A stretch of 64,000 bases of DNA from Eonycteris spelaea (lineage: Eukaryota > Chordata > Mammalia > Chiroptera > Pteropodidae), in assembly GCA_003508835.1 (NCBI GenBank), contig PUFA01000225.1, positions 2,480,001 through 2,544,000 on the forward strand. Reading direction: 5' to 3'. Positions 11,102 through 22,860 of the stretch are shown piece by piece. The notes beneath the pieces were generated by a model. The model made no database searches. It saw only the letters and a program-made list of their open reading frames with translations, and was not told the origin of the DNA. Position 1 is the first letter of the stretch. The number at the start of each line of letters is the position of its first letter. The translations under genes were made by a program, and so were the position numbers.

Positions 11102-11399
11102 ACTATTATAGACTGAATATTTGTGTCCCCTCAAAAAACATTATGTTAGAAGATGAGGCCTTTGGGAGGTGATTAAGTCATGAGAGCAGAGCCCTCACAA
11201 ATGGGATATTAAAAAGTTCCCAGAGAGATCCCTGGCCCCTTCCACCAAGTGACTGCACAGAGAAAAGATGGCCATCTATGAACCAGGAAGTAGACTCTCA
11301 CCAGACACTGAATCTGCACTATGAGAAATACATGTTTGTTGTTTAAGCCTTTGGTAAGTTGGTGGTATTCTGTAACAGCAACCCGAGGGGACTAAGACA
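11102..11399 (+). mobile_element. MST-type (ERVL-MaLR) solo LTR inside L1M
   Basis: Starts 'actattatagactgaatat', carries 'ggcctttgggaggtgattaa' and 'gaaccaggaagtagactctc', and ends '...ggggactaagaca'. These are MSTA/MSTB hallmarks. It interrupts collinear L1 ORF2, so it is younger than the L1 and dates it as older. Confidence 0.85.
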
Positions 11400-12895
11400 A
11401 TCACCCAGTAATTTTTCCGGAAATCAACAGGCTTATTCTAAAATTTATGTGGGAATTCAAAGACCTAGAATATCCTAAGTTATCTGGAAAAAGAAGAGCA
11501 AAGTAAGATTTATATTACTTAACTTCAAGAGCTACTATAAAACTATAGTAATCAAGTCAGTAGTATTGGTGTAAGGATGGACCTATAGATCGATGAACAG
11601 AGTAGAAAGTTTAGAAATAGACCCACATATGTTCGCCAATTGATTTTTGACAAGGCTGCCACAGTAACTTAAAAAGGAAAAGATATCTTTTCAATAAATG
11701 ATGCTAGGACAACTATATAGTCTTATGGGAAAAAAATACCTTGATCTCAACACTCATAATACTTAAAAAATAAACTAGAAGTCAATCATAGACCTAAATA
11801 TAAGAACTAAAATAATAAAATTCCAAAAGAAAACATAGGAGAAAATCTTAGTGACCCTTGCAGATTAGAAAAGATTTCTAGGACACCAAAAATAAAACAA
11901 ATTTGACTCCATCGAAATTAGAAACCTCTGTTCTTAAAAGAGACTTTTAGAAAATGAAAAAGAAAGTCACATGTAACAGCTTAGGATAAAGTATTTACAG
12001 TATATATTTCTGACAAAGGACTTGTATTCAGAATATATAAAGAACTCTTACATTCAATAATAAGATGACAAACAACCCAATTTTAAAAAAATGGACAAAA
12101 GATTTAAACAATCACTTCACCAAAGAAAATGTATGAATGGCCAACAGGCACATTCCACATCATTAGTTATCAAGAAACTACAAATTAAAACCATAATGAG
12201 ATTTCACTGATTTCTATTAGAATGGCTAAAGGAAAGAGGATGGACAGCGCCAAGTGTAAGCAAGGGTGCAGAGCAGCCGGAATGCCCATTGTTGCTGGTG
12301 GCCACGTAAAACACTATATAATCACTTTGGAGAAGAGTTCAGCAATTTCTATAAAGTTAACACACACTAATCATCCAACCCAACAATTCTCCTACTAGAT
12401 ATAAACCCAAGAGAAATGAGAATATATATTCACAAAAACTTTTACACTAATAATGAAAGAAGTTCCAGTTCCACACTGGAAACAATCCAAATATTTGTAA
12501 CAAGTATGAATAAACAAATTGTGGTAAAGTCGCACTTGGACTATTACTTGGCAATAAAAAGAAAAAAAAAAACTGCCAATACACACAACAGCCGAGTGAA
12601 GTCAGACACGTAACTCTTCTATGCCTTTGTTTATGTGAAGATCTCGAATTTGCAAAACTATTCTATAGTGACAGAAACCAGACTGGTGGTTGCCTGGGCC
12701 GGTGGTTGGGGGAGGCTAGCTGCAAAGCAGCAAGAGGGAACCTTCTGGGAGTGATGGAAATATTCTGTATTTTGATCATGGTGGTGGTTACGTAGGTTTG
12801 CAAATTGTCAAAACTCAGTGAACTGTACATTTCAAATGGTGTATTTTACTTTAAGTTAATTATGTTAATGAAGTTAATTTTAAAAGGAAAAAAAA
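11400..12895 (+). mobile_element. L1M LINE, ORF2 end and 3' UTR (second segment)
   Basis: Continues the L1 ORF2 ('cttattctaaaatttatgtg', 'aggctgccacagtaacttaa') through the C-terminal region and the L1M 3' UTR ('gactggtggttgcctgggcc', 'ttgatcatggtggtggttac') to the A-rich tail near 12,880. It is about 2.6 kb of L1 in total across both segments, truncated at the 5' side. The frames at 12395-12613 are fragments of it. Confidence 0.9.
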
Positions 12896-14185
12896 GGACA
12901 GTATTGTCATGTCCTACATTGAAGGAACGTGGTTCGAAGCTGGTCTCAGTCTCCTTCCCACCTCTCTTCAACATATTTCCAACATCTTTACCCAAAGCCA
13001 TGGCAGGACTCCTTTCTCTGTGGAAGGTTCCTTTCCCAACATGTCTTCCCATCTGCCACTCCCAGCCATGACCTTTCTTCATCCAGAGTGTCTGTGCTTC
13101 CCCAGGTAAGGACTTGGGACCAAAGCTGAGCAACCTTTGCAAACTGTGTTCAAATAAACACATCAGCCTCCCCAGCTTTTGCTGGGTTCTGGCAAGGGCA
13201 AGAGACTGCACACAGAGCTCTGGCACCTTTGCCTTCAGGCTTCAATACCTCTCATCCTGAGGACCAGGGTCTCTGGCCTGTGCATGAAGTTCCACAGACC
13301 TGGCCTAGGCTGCTTGGTCTCTTCCCTACCCTGAGTCCCATGTTCTTTTTAGATTCTAGCTTACTTTGTCCCAAGTCCTATCCTGTTCCTAAGACATCAT
13401 TCCACTTAAGAAATCCCAAATAGACCTATGTAAAAGAAATCCAGGTGGACAGTGGCTGTGGTAAAGACCCCACTAAGGACACCTTAGAATCTCTTGATAA
13501 AGAACATCCTGGGCTGGCCAGTGTTCCTCCCTGCCAGGACAGTGACCATGTAGGGCTGGATGACCTCCTTGTTGCTCACATTACTGATGGACTCTATTTC
13601 CTTTGGGAGTGTAGGGAGAAATCCTAGCCAAACATAGGAAGAAATGGGTGCCAAAAGGGCTGAAAGGCTTGATTAGGGCTTCTTTGCACCCTGTTCCAGG
13701 GAGAGGCTGAGGCACGGAATGCAGATGGGAGTGGGACCACAGGCCTCCCACCAGGGACTGTGAGAGATATGGGCAGCAGCACCTTCAGGGAGCTGGTCCT
13801 CCTACTTTTACATGGCAAAGAGGATGCGATTACCTTGGTCATGGGAATGGCTGGACCCGTCTGACTTGTAGACAATAGCTTGGCCAGAGCATGTGGGCGA
13901 GCCCAGGAGACTGGCTCAGGTCTGCAGCTTCCTGGGAGGAAGTGAGGCATTGTTTCAGGGGCTGTGTGGGCCCGCTGGAACTCCACACAATGCAGGGAGC
14001 CGTGGGTGCCAGGTCCAGCCCACCGACAATCCTGGAACTTGTTTATTGCTTTAATGACCCCACGTGGATCCACCTGGAAACAGACCTGCTAATGAGCGGA
14101 GACAGAGCTGGCATTCCCCCAAGGGAAGCCTGTTGGGCCAGCTCCCCTGGAGGTGCTAAGGGTGTGTGGTCTGAGCCGGGAGAGC
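12896..14185. other. Unassigned, relatively GC-rich sequence
   Basis: No repeat recognised. Several overlapping frames of 60-149 codons are open on both strands (12846-13226, 13624-14073 minus; 13891-14268 plus), which reflects base composition. A good splice-donor-like 'ccccaggtaagg' lies at about 13102, but no matching acceptor and coding frame convinces me. It could hold an untranslated exon of an unseen gene. Confidence 0.4.
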
Positions 14186-14189
14186 TGGG

Positions 14190-14510
14190 AAGTAGAGACC
14201 TGGGTTCTGTCTGGGAAAACCACAGGGAGATCTCATGCTTCTCCATCTCCATCCACCTCCTGCTGTGAGGTCATGAAAAGGCCTAGTGGGGGAAGGGGCC
14301 TGATGTTGAGAATAAGAGCCATGATTGGGCTTCCCATTTTGGCCTCTGCTCCAAACTGCCGGTGGCCTTGACCAATCTTTCTAAGCTTTCTGGGCCTCAG
14401 TGTCCCCATCTTCTGGGAAGCGATACAAAAATCTTTCCTGCTATCTCCCCACTTCCCCAGGCTGCTGGGAGGATAAGGTGAGATCAGACATAGCAACTGC
14501 TTTGAACTTC
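14190..14510 (+). repeat. MIR SINE, probably split
   Basis: The tRNA-like head 'gagacctgggttctgtctgg' is at 14194 and the core 'tctgggcctcagtgtcccca' at about 14389, with 'tgggaggataaggtgagatc' following. The head-core spacing is longer than in intact MIR, so about 100 bp between them is probably inserted. Confidence 0.5.
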
Positions 14511-15555
14511 TTGGAAGAAAAACCTTTTAGACATCAAGGCTTTGTACTGTTTGCTTCTTTACCCTGTGGCTGGGATCTGGGAGCTTGGGGAGATGTAGTG
14601 TCTGGGACTTGGTTTTCCTAGACTGTCAGACACCTGCCAGGGATTGAAACAACATTAAAAACTGCCCCTGCACCAGGACATCTTGGGAGCCAAGGGCAGG
14701 CAGCATGAGCGGTGTGCCACAGCTAGCTCACGCCAGTTCCCAAGAACATGCTCAATGTTTGGGAATGTCAGGTAGCTTGCAATAGGCCATTGTAGAGATT
14801 TTTACACCATGATAATCAGCAATCTCTACAAATGAGGGCTTTTTCTTTTCTTTCTCTTTTAGAGCTGGTTTCCCAGGCAGGATCTGTGGAGGTTCCTGTG
14901 CTGCCCTAACCCCACCCAGGTCTTGCCAAGCAGTTCCAGCCCAGGTGTGGCATGTCTACCCTTTGGACACAAACTCCCGGAGCCTGGAGGCCTGAGCAGT
15001 TAAGAAAATGGCCCAGGTCCAGGCAGTAGTGGGGCAGGAGTGGCCCGCGAGACAGAGGTTACTGGACTCCAGTGCCCGAGCTAGAAGAGTTGTCTCTTGT
15101 GCACCACACTGAGTTTAAGAGTCTGGGAACCCAACTAAAACTCCAGTTGTGTGCTGGGGACCACTGATGCTCTGGGTGTTTCTTTGCCCTGGTTCAAACA
15201 CAACAGGGGGTGGAGATGGGGGGATGAAGGAGTACGGATAATAATCGGGATGGGGATGGGGATGAAGGAATGGGTTTGGGAGGCCACATGAGTTAAACAT
15301 ATCAGGCATCTATGAGGACACTCTTGTAGGTGAATAGCTTAGAGATCACATTGTTTGAGGAATTGTTTGTTTGCTTGCTTGTGTTGGGGGAAGGGGTTGT
15401 TTCTAATCCAAGAAGTTGCTCTACAGGCCGAAAAGAAGCAATGTTCAGAGATCCTGCCGAAGGCCTCCTCTGATGTGGCAAATAGTAGGGGATAAAATTA
15501 TAAAGCTAAAGGAGAGAGCTGACAAGGACCTGGGGTGGGGCGAGAGATGGCTGTG
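14511..15555. other. Unassigned sequence
   Basis: No named repeat. A polypyrimidine tract ending 'tctcttttag' at 14862 followed 57 bp later by 'cccaggtctt' resembles a small exon but has an in-frame stop in the frames I checked. A G-rich patch at 15206-15276 contains GGGATGG-type repeats. Confidence 0.45.
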
Positions 15556-15559
15556 GGCC

Positions 15560-15690
15560 TGGCCCAGGGAACCTGAGTTCCGGCTCTGCTGTGTGACCGG
15601 GGCAAATCGGCCCCTCTGCGGCCCCTGTGTTCTCACCCATGCTCTGCAGCCATCAGGAGGCGATTTCTCGGGAGCCTGACCGCATTCACA
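15560..15690 (+). repeat. MIR SINE fragment
   Basis: The text 'ctgagttccggctctgctgtgtgacc' (shortened here in motif form: CTGAGTTCCGGCTCTGC then GTGTGACC) matches the MIR promoter-proximal part. It is short and degraded past 15620. Confidence 0.4.
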
Positions 15691-15844
15691 CTTCCTGGCA
15701 CTGCCTTCATCTTTACTGTACTTTGGTTTCTCTTATCAATGTCCCCACATAAGCTGGAAATGTGCCTCCCCCATCCCCTCCAGGGGATGTCTGCTTGTGG
15801 CACAGCACATCTTTCACAGTTAAGGACATTTGCTCCAGGAGGTC

Positions 15845-16045
15845 CTGGGCTTCCATCTCCGCTCTTGCCCCTAACTAGCTGTGCGACCTAGGGCAGATTG
15901 ACATCTCTGGTCCTGTCACCTCGTCTGAGAAATAGGAGTAATCAGAGAGCCCTCTCTGCAAGGTTATTGGAGGAAGTACATGGGACAATCCATGTAGACT
16001 CTTGGCACAGACCTTGCACTCTGCGGGTGTGCAGCTAGGGCAGCT
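15845..16045 (+). repeat. MIR SINE
   Basis: The text 'ctagctgtgcgacctagggc' is the MIR body, followed by 'cacctcgtctgagaaatagg' (core) and 'caaggttattggaggaag'. It is among the better-preserved MIRs in the window. Confidence 0.7.
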
Positions 16046-16284
16046 GCGGTCAGTCCTTCATTCCTTCATTCCTTCACTCTAAGGGACATTGCTCTCTAGA
16101 GCAAGATGACATGGGTGGGCCCAGCAAGGACCTGCTGCTTAAAAGAAGTAGAGAACTTGAATTCCCTATCGGGGGAGGTGATGAATCTCCAGGTGATTTT
16201 ACCAGGGAATTTCAACTCAGCAAGTGAAAGTCACAACCTCCCTAAGGAGCGCCCCCATATTGTCACAAGGAAACGAGTAATTGA

Positions 16285-16420
16285 TCTGAGGTGCAGGGGC
16301 AGGGCACTGGTGTGGTTTTGACTTGGGCAAGTCGCTTAGCTTCTCCTGTTCCCAGTCCCCTTGTTTCTGCAACGGACTCATCTCCACCTTATCGCCTGGG
16401 ACAGGTGAGGTCATACTGAT
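16285..16420 (+). repeat. MIR SINE fragment
   Basis: The text 'tgacttgggcaagtcgctta' then 'gcttctcctgttcccag' match the MIR body with a degraded core. Confidence 0.55.
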
Positions 16421-17035
16421 GAGCAAAACAAAATCAGAATATTTTAGCGTACTCTAGAAAATGTATGATTATCGCAAACAACAATATACTTAATCTCCAT
16501 GGCCCAGGACAGCGTTTAGAGATTTATTTGTGAGTAAAAGAATTTTTTCTCTTTCCCGTTCTCTTCCAGGGATGATTTTTCCAGCAGAAGCCTTCGTACC
16601 TCGGAGACGGAGCCAAGCTCAATGTCCAGTATAGTTAGTTCACAGTCCTGGCTTCCACTCTCCCACTTGTCCCTCCACTGGGAAATCTAAATGTATTTTT
16701 AGGGCGCCTCATTCCTCCCGCCCCAGTTTCCTTTCCAGGGCATGCCTGGGAAAGCTCTCAGCACTGAGCAGAGGCTACTGCAGGGACCTGCAGGAACGGG
16801 CTCCTTTCTGACCCTTGCTTTGGTTCCCGGGATGGCTGAACAGGTTAGGAGGCCCCGGGACTGAGATGGCCAGAAGATATAGTCCTGACATGGAGAGTGA
16901 GAAATGCAGTGAAGTCTAGGGATGGGAGATACAACTCCCAAGGCCCCCAAGGGCTGCAAATGAGTAAACAGCCCAGCCGCTGTCCCTAGTCCACCTCAAG
17001 CCAACTGAAAGCAGGGCCCCAGGCCCCTGGCAGGC
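16421..17035. other. Unassigned sequence
   Basis: No repeat recognised. A strong acceptor-like polypyrimidine tract ends in 'ctcttccagg' at 16570, but the downstream frames stop quickly and no donor fits. Confidence 0.45.
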
Positions 17036-17039
17036 CAGC

Positions 17040-17285
17040 TTCGGCTTCAGCAAGCTGGCTGTGGGGGCGGGAGGCTGACCAAGTTCCTCTGGGAGTGGGC
17101 TAAATAACCTTCAGCTATAACAATAAAGATCAGTGGTGACCTCATCACCCATCCCCACTTTCAAAGTCCCAGGGGGTGGGCCTCTTCCCCTGGTCCCTCC
17201 AGGTTTAATTATCCACACTGTCTTTGGACTTTGGGAGACTCAAAAGAGAAAGATCTGCAAATAATTAAGCCAGGGAATGGCTTTC
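17040..17285. promoter_or_regulatory. Candidate enhancer: HNF4/HNF1-like motif cluster
   Basis: A stretch with no recognisable repeat packs several motif-like sites: TGGACTTTG (HNF4-type, 17225-17233), CAAAGTCCC (HNF4-like, 17162-17170), TTTAATTATCC and AATAATTAAG (HNF1/homeobox-like, about 17203 and 17260), AACAAT (SOX-like, 17119) and the paired half-sites TGACCTCATCACCC (about 17138). Motif density in non-repeat DNA is suggestive only. Short motifs occur by chance, and no gene is visible to regulate. Confidence 0.25.
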
Positions 17286-19375
17286 ATGAATGAAGTGTCT
17301 GTGGGTGTGGGGTGGGGGCAGAGAATACGGCAGGTCCCCCCTCAGTGCATCTGTGTGGGTTGGGCGTGGGCAGGGCAGAGAACCGCAGCAGAGAAGAGAG
17401 GCAGCAGAGGCAGACGAGGGCTCCAGGACCAGGAAGAAAACGATGAGCCCCACGAGTCCTCACCTCCGCCCAGGAAGGCAGCCCATGGGGAAAGCTGCCC
17501 TCTGAGGATCCGTCTTACCCAGGCCTTCCCTCCAGTGCTTGTGGCACCTTTTCAAACAGTCCCCCCTTAGAGGGACTCAGAGAACTCAAAACAATACTAA
17601 ACAAGTCAGCACAGTTGCTATACTCCCCGCTACAGTACACGTCAGCACTGGTCTTTATTGTTATGGATGAAGGTTATGAAACCCACTCCCAGAGTCCAAG
17701 AACGCTGTGGCGAGTGAGGTGTCTCCTACTCACCTAGACTTGCCACCATTGGGGTAAAGCTGTCTCTCTCTGACACCATCCTGGCAAAGTCTTGTGTGCT
17801 CAGCAATGCCTCTCGCCTCTACCTGGCAGCAGGTTGTACCTTACTTGGTACCATCTCACACGACTTGCCCAACTCCACGTTCTGTATGACACAGATCACT
17901 AAAATAAATGAATATGCACAGATCAATTTCACACGTGATCAAAACCTGCGAAGGATGCACATACAGCGCACAGGTTACACACCCTGCTAGGACCTGGACC
18001 AAATCGGTGGGCTGTCCTTCGAGGAGTTTCGGGGTGCAGTTCATTTGGCCTGGTCTTCCATTTCTAACAGAGGTGCCTATGAGGTCCCTAATGGGATTTT
18101 CATATCTCCTCCACCATATTTGTCCCTGGATTCCTTAGTCACCCCTTTAGAATCACAGCCTATTAGTGTCTGACAGAACAGTACAGGTCATCAAATCCAT
18201 TTTCCAGATGAGGAAATTGAGTGTTCTTTCCTTCCCCAAAGCCGGCTCCCTGGACTCCCATTTGCTTTCTCAAATTTTGTTCCTAGTCAGGTATATATTT
18301 ATTGATAATAATTTTACAGGTACCCCCGTATCACATGTTGTTAACTGGACAGTGGGGTCCCACCCTGGATTAAACTGTTGCCCCAAGCAGCCCACACAGA
18401 AGACAGAGCACAAGTTGCCTTTGAGCCTGGGACCCATCCCCCGCTCTAGAACTGAGGCTCTACTGTGTTTTAAATTACCTTGGTATATTTATATATTAGT
18501 GTTCTTTTCTATTTTAAAAAGGCTTTCCTATTGTGCTTTGGCTCACTGGGGCAATGCTGTTCTTCTGGTTGTGCCGATAGGCTTTTCAATCAAAAACAAG
18601 AAAAAAATCCACATGTTTCTATTTCTTTATATATCTCTGCTTTTTCAGGAAAATAAATATTTGTTGAATTGAATTGGAAAATTTTTTGAGAAAAATGTTT
18701 TTTGTACCTTGTGTGTTTTGCTGTTTTTGTTGTTAAATAAGTGCTTTTGGTGACAGGCCTTTTGTTCTGAGAGAGGGCTTTTTATGTCGGGATGGGGGGC
18801 GGGTGCTGTGCGTCCAGGGGGCTGTGCTGGGAGTTTCGAAACAGGAGAGTCTTCAATAGTGCAAGTCAGCAATGGCCCCCCCTTCTTCCTCTCCTTCTCC
18901 CCCAATTCATCTGTTCCCTTCTGTCACCCATGCTGTCACCCACCACTTGGCCTTCCCACCATATGTGGTGGAGAAGCAGGGCGGACAGTAAGGCAGGTTT
19001 TAGTCCCCTGCGGAAGGCCAGAGGTCCCACGACCACTGGAAACTCCACAGAGCCCTTCAAACGCTGGGTGGGGGAGGGGGGCAGGAGAAGCAGCAGCTTG
19101 TCTCTAGTGATTAAATAAAGGTGTTCTGGAGTACAAGTGCCTGGCCATGGAGGTCACCCCTTCGCCCAACCCCTAGGGCTATTTCCAGTGCCTACGATTC
19201 ACCTTGCTCTGTCAAGGGTCATTCCACACAGTTTCACTTAGGTGGAAACACTAATGCATAGGAGTGCAGAATGGTCCCACCCCTTCCTCAGCCAGCAGGG
19301 AGCAAGGCTCTGGGGAGAGAGGTGACACAATGTGAGTACGAGCCAATCCCAGCCACCTCTCGCAGGGCCTTTGCT
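17286..19375. other. Unassigned sequence
   Basis: About 2.1 kb without a named repeat, apart from a possible 50-bp antisense MIR core at 18183-18225 ('attttccagatgaggaaatt'). Open frames (17277-17570, 17290-17505, 18166-18672 of 168 codons, 18784-19118) show no domain. The 168-codon frame ends in a Leu/Phe-rich tract from A/T-rich DNA and is not supported as a gene. Confidence 0.4.
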
Positions 19376-19379
19376 TTTC

Positions 19380-20125
19380 TCCTGATTTATCTCTCTACTT
19401 ACCAAGTGCCTACTAAGTACTGCCACAGGCCCAGCACTCCGCCAGGTCCCTGGGGATGCAATGGTGAAGGCAATAGCCCAGAACCCCCAGAGTTCAACAT
19501 CTTTCAGGGTACATACACCTAGACAACAGATTGCAACAATGGATGGTAAATGTTATGATGAGGAAAGCTCTGGGTGTTATGGGGGCACCTGACTCAGGCA
19601 GCTGAACTTTCTCAGTAAGATGTGTAGGTTTTCATCAATTGAGAACAAAAGGCAAAAGGGGAAAGGCATTCTAGGAGAAATCACAACGTGTGAAACAGAA
19701 TGATTCAAAAGCAACTTCTAGTAGTTCAGTCAGACAGGAGAGATGGCTGTAGGGAAATGATGACAGGAAATGAGAGCTGGTCAGACTTATTTATTTATGT
19801 CAAGCACTGTTTTGGGTGCTGAGCAAGAGACAAATTCCCTGATCTCATGGAGACAGATAGTAAAACCCACCAAAGATATCAGAGTGATAAATGCTAAGCA
19901 GAGAATTACTTCAGGAAGCATGAAAACAAATGACCCAGGCACTACTTCGGGCTGGGGAGCTAGAAGAGCCTTTCTGGAGAGAGCTGGAAGGCAAGAAAGT
20001 TGGCCATATCAACATCACGCACCCTGGGCAGAAGAAAGAACTACAAAAGTGTACCCAGTCGACACGGCTGTTTAAGGACATTGGAAGTGTGGAATTGCTT
20101 TCAGGGATCCTCTCGCTCATATCTC
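19380..20125 (-). repeat. L2-type LINE (antisense), degraded
   Basis: Reverse L2 3'-end wording appears twice: 'aagtgcctactaagtactgc' (19402) and 'tgtcaagcactgttttgggt' with 'tgatctcatggagacagata' (19798-19858). These may be two tandem or overlapping L2 3' ends. Downstream text resembles the L2 3' UTR. The small frames here are fragments. Confidence 0.5.
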
Positions 20126-20129
20126 TTTA

Positions 20130-20525
20130 GCCCCTTCAAATAGTTACTGCTGCACAACAGGTTACTCCCAAATTCAGTAACATGTGATGAACATATTATC
20201 TCATACAGTTTCTGAGGATCAGGATTCTGGAAGGGGCTCAGTGGGATGTTTCTAGCTTAGTGTCTCTCCTCCTTGCCATGTGGGCTTCTCCATAGGGCTA
20301 CTCACAGCATGGCAGCTTGCTTCCCCCACAATGAGTAATCCGAGAGACAGACAAAGATAACACACCCCAAACAATGGCCAAGGTCTTTGACAGGCTATCT
20401 CAGAAGTGGCATACCATTACTTTTGCTATATGATATTGGTGTACTGTGAGAGGGCCTACACAAAGGTGTGACTATCAGGAAACAGGGATCACTGGTGCCA
20501 TCTTGGAGGCTGGCTACCTCTGTCC
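20130..20525 (-). mobile_element. MaLR-like LTR (antisense)
   Basis: Contains 'tagttactgctgcacaacag', 'ccatgtgggcttctccatag', 'acagcatggcagcttgcttc' and 'ggtgccatcttggaggctgg', the complement of the LTR family also found in sense at 8.8 kb and 36.2 kb. Confidence 0.65.
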
Positions 20526-21110
20526 TCTGGGCTCTAATGTTCACATCCCTCCCTCATGCAAAATATACCCCTTCACAAAGAGCCAAAAATCTTGCTTCGT
20601 TATATCATCATTATCTAAATCAAGCCCAGGTGCAGAAAAGGACCCTCAGGCCCAGCTCCCATAAATGTTCCTCTCAGCCAGTTAAACAAGGAGATGTTAT
20701 CCAGCGCGCCCCAATGCACCCTATGTACAATGCAGGAGAGGCGTAAGATAGCTGCTATATATATTCCTCTTCAAAACAAGGGAAAATGGTCCATAGCAAT
20801 TCTGCAGTCCAGCCAGGCAGATGGAATAGTTCTCCATGGTTCTTGGCTTTCCCCTCGGGGCTCTTGGTTCTGACCTCAGTGTCATCCTTCCTTTTTCATG
20901 AAAGCTAGCATGTGCTTGCAACCAAATAGTTTTTCTCACCTCGCTTTCTGCTAGTAGAATTGTGGGAGTCCAAAGCTCTCTTTTCATTTTGTATTGTCTC
21001 TGTTGTGTACGAAAATACTTAGGGGGGAAAAAAGACAGCTCAGAGCCTAAACTACAAAATCTGTTTGAGAAACAGTAGCAATTATTATTAAAGGGAAGAG
21101 TCTAGGTGGG
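20526..21110. other. Unassigned sequence
   Basis: No repeat or gene recognised. Short frames at 20446-20746 and 20721-20987 have no features. It may include MaLR internal sequence following the LTR, but I cannot show that. Confidence 0.4.
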
Positions 21111-21111
21111 T

Positions 21112-21608
21112 GTGGTAGATGGAATAATGGCTCCCTAAAGATGTTCACAGCCTAATCCCTGAAAACTATGTATGTGTTACCTATATAACAAAAGGGACTT
21201 GGCTGATGTGATTAAATTAAGGATCTGATGATAGGGAGATAATCTTGGATTATCCAGTTTTGCCCAATGTAATCATAAGAATTTTTATATGTGGAAGAGG
21301 GAGGCAAGATATTTGGAAAAGGAAGATCTGATGACAGATGCAGAGTGATGCATAGAGTGATGCAATTGTTGGCATTCAAGTGGAGGAACACAGTCATGAG
21401 CCAAAGAATGCAGGTACCCTCTAGAAGCCTAGATAAGCAAGGCAATGGATTGTCCCCAGAACCTCCAGAAGGAATGCAGCCCTGCCAACTCCTTGATTTT
21501 AGCTCAGTGAGCGCCATTTCTGACATCCTGAAGTGTAAGATAATAAATCTGGGGTGTTATAAGCCACTAAGTTTGTGGTAATTTGTAATAACAGCAACAT
21601 GAAATGAA
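21112..21608 (+). mobile_element. MLT1C/D-type solo LTR
   Basis: A full-length MaLR LTR: 'ggaataatggctccctaaag' at the start, 'aatcttggattatccagttt' and 'aacctccagaaggaatgcag' inside, and 'aagataataaatctggggtg' near the end. It sits between antisense L2 pieces. Confidence 0.85.
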
Positions 21609-21611
21609 TAT

Positions 21612-21995
21612 AGAGGGTACTGGAGCCATTTAAGATATGAACAGGTAGGAGAAGATTTGGAGACAAGATATACATTTTGAACATATTGAGTTTATGGAGC
21701 TCAAGTATAAATGTGCAAGAAATAGATACTTGAGGCTGGAGCTCAGGAGGGATGCCTGGGCTGGAGAAAGAGACCCAGGATTCCAGGAGCTATAGAAGCC
21801 ATAAAAATGAATGAAAGATGAGAGCTAGAAAAGGGGAAGGATAGAGGATCCTTAGAGGGCAGGCCAAGAAGGAGAAGCAGAGGCACCTTTGAAGGAGAGA
21901 GAGAAGGGACAATTAGTGAGGATTAACTAGGGGATTCATATCCCTTAACAAAGGTGGTAACGTGAGGACACATTAGGTAGTTTCATTTCACTTAT
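21612..21995 (-). repeat. L2 LINE (antisense)
   Basis: The text 'ttgagtttatggagctcaag', 'aggctggagctcaggaggga' and 'tgggctggagaaagagaccc' is complement L2 ORF2-end sequence. It is likely the same L2 as upstream of the LTR at 21112. Confidence 0.55.
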
Positions 21996-22519
21996 CCCCT
22001 AGGGTCTGCTCTTTATGTTCCAGGTTGCCTGAATCCCCAGTTTGTCTGGAAGCCTCATGAGATGGGGTCTCATGCTTCCAGGAACCCAGGGAGGAGCAGT
22101 TGGGGGAAGAGCAGCCAAATATGCCTCTGTAGCAGCTGTACCATTGTCCTGGGAGTGAGGCCCAAGGCCTAGCTCACGTCTCAGGAGCACATCTGGGGAT
22201 CCTCATGGAATAGAGGGGCAGAGGGACCATCATGGTGAAGCTGTCTTTTTTAGTTCTGTGGCACTTAGCCCAGGGGCCTAGATTTACCCTGCACTGGGTG
22301 AACAATACAGAGCCCTTCATCTGGGGGCAAGGTGAGGCCAACATGGGGACCTGAGCAGAGCTAAGAGGTCTAGGTCATGCTAGGGAGGGAGAGAACTCCT
22401 TTTCGGGTATTTCCCTTCTAGATGGAGGCCTTGGTGATTCATCTTCTCTGTTCAACTGTAGAGGCTAAGGGTTCCTTTAAGCCTCCTTCCTTATGAAAAC
22501 ATCCATATGCAAGTTTATC
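21996..22519. other. Unassigned sequence
   Basis: No repeat recognised and no convincing exon. Confidence 0.45.
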
Positions 22520-22860
22520 ACTTAGGAATGCTTTTCAATGACAAGAAACAGAAAAGCCAGCAATTAATTGTCTATTATATATCAATAAAGCTGGGAAAAA
22601 AATTAAAAAAAAAAAGAAAGAAAGAGAAAAGCCAACTAACAAAGGCTTAGATAAATTGTGGCTTATTTTCTTTACATAACAAAAATTTTAGAGGTTGTCA
22701 GTAGCTGACATTGGTTTAGGACATTATAATATTAAAGAAAACATCTTGTATTTTTCTTGGCCTTTCTCTCAGAGTCACAATATGGATGCCATAGCTCCAG
22801 ACATCATGTCCCCATTTAAAGGGGGGCAGTGGCAACAGGGGTAAGGGTGATGCCAGATAC
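22520..22860 (-). repeat. Old interspersed repeat, family unnamed, split by an L1 tail
   Basis: The flanks of the 58-bp L1 insertion join into 'tttcaatgacaagaaacaga' and 'aactaacaaaggcttagata', then '...gccatagctccagacatcat'. This follows the wording of a common old mammalian repeat that I cannot name with certainty. Confidence 0.35.
22560..22617 (+). mobile_element. 58-bp L1 3'-end insertion with target-site duplication
   Basis: The insert reads as the last bases of an L1 3' UTR ('atatatcaataaagctggg') followed by an A-rich tail. It is flanked by a 17-bp direct repeat: 'aagaaacagaaaagcca' at 22543-22559 and 'aagaaagagaaaagcca' at 22618-22634, one mismatch. That is the signature of L1-type target-primed insertion with extreme 5' truncation. 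The near-identical repeats suggest a younger event than most elements here. Confidence 0.75.

Noticed and set aside
13102..13113. Strong splice-donor-like CAGGTAAGG as evidence of an exon
   Set aside because: No paired acceptor with a continuous, plausible coding frame upstream. Single donor matches are frequent in 64 kb.
14841..14940. Small exon between a polypyrimidine-AG acceptor and a CAG/GT donor
   Set aside because: The frame I read across the 57 bp contains a stop codon, and the donor (GTCTTG) is weak.
16540..16640. Exon after the acceptor-like 'ctcttccagg'
   Set aside because: No suitable donor and frames close quickly.
18166..18672. 168-codon open frame as a gene
   Set aside because: Its second half is a Leu/Phe/Ile-rich stretch produced by A/T-rich DNA. 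No domain and no supporting context.
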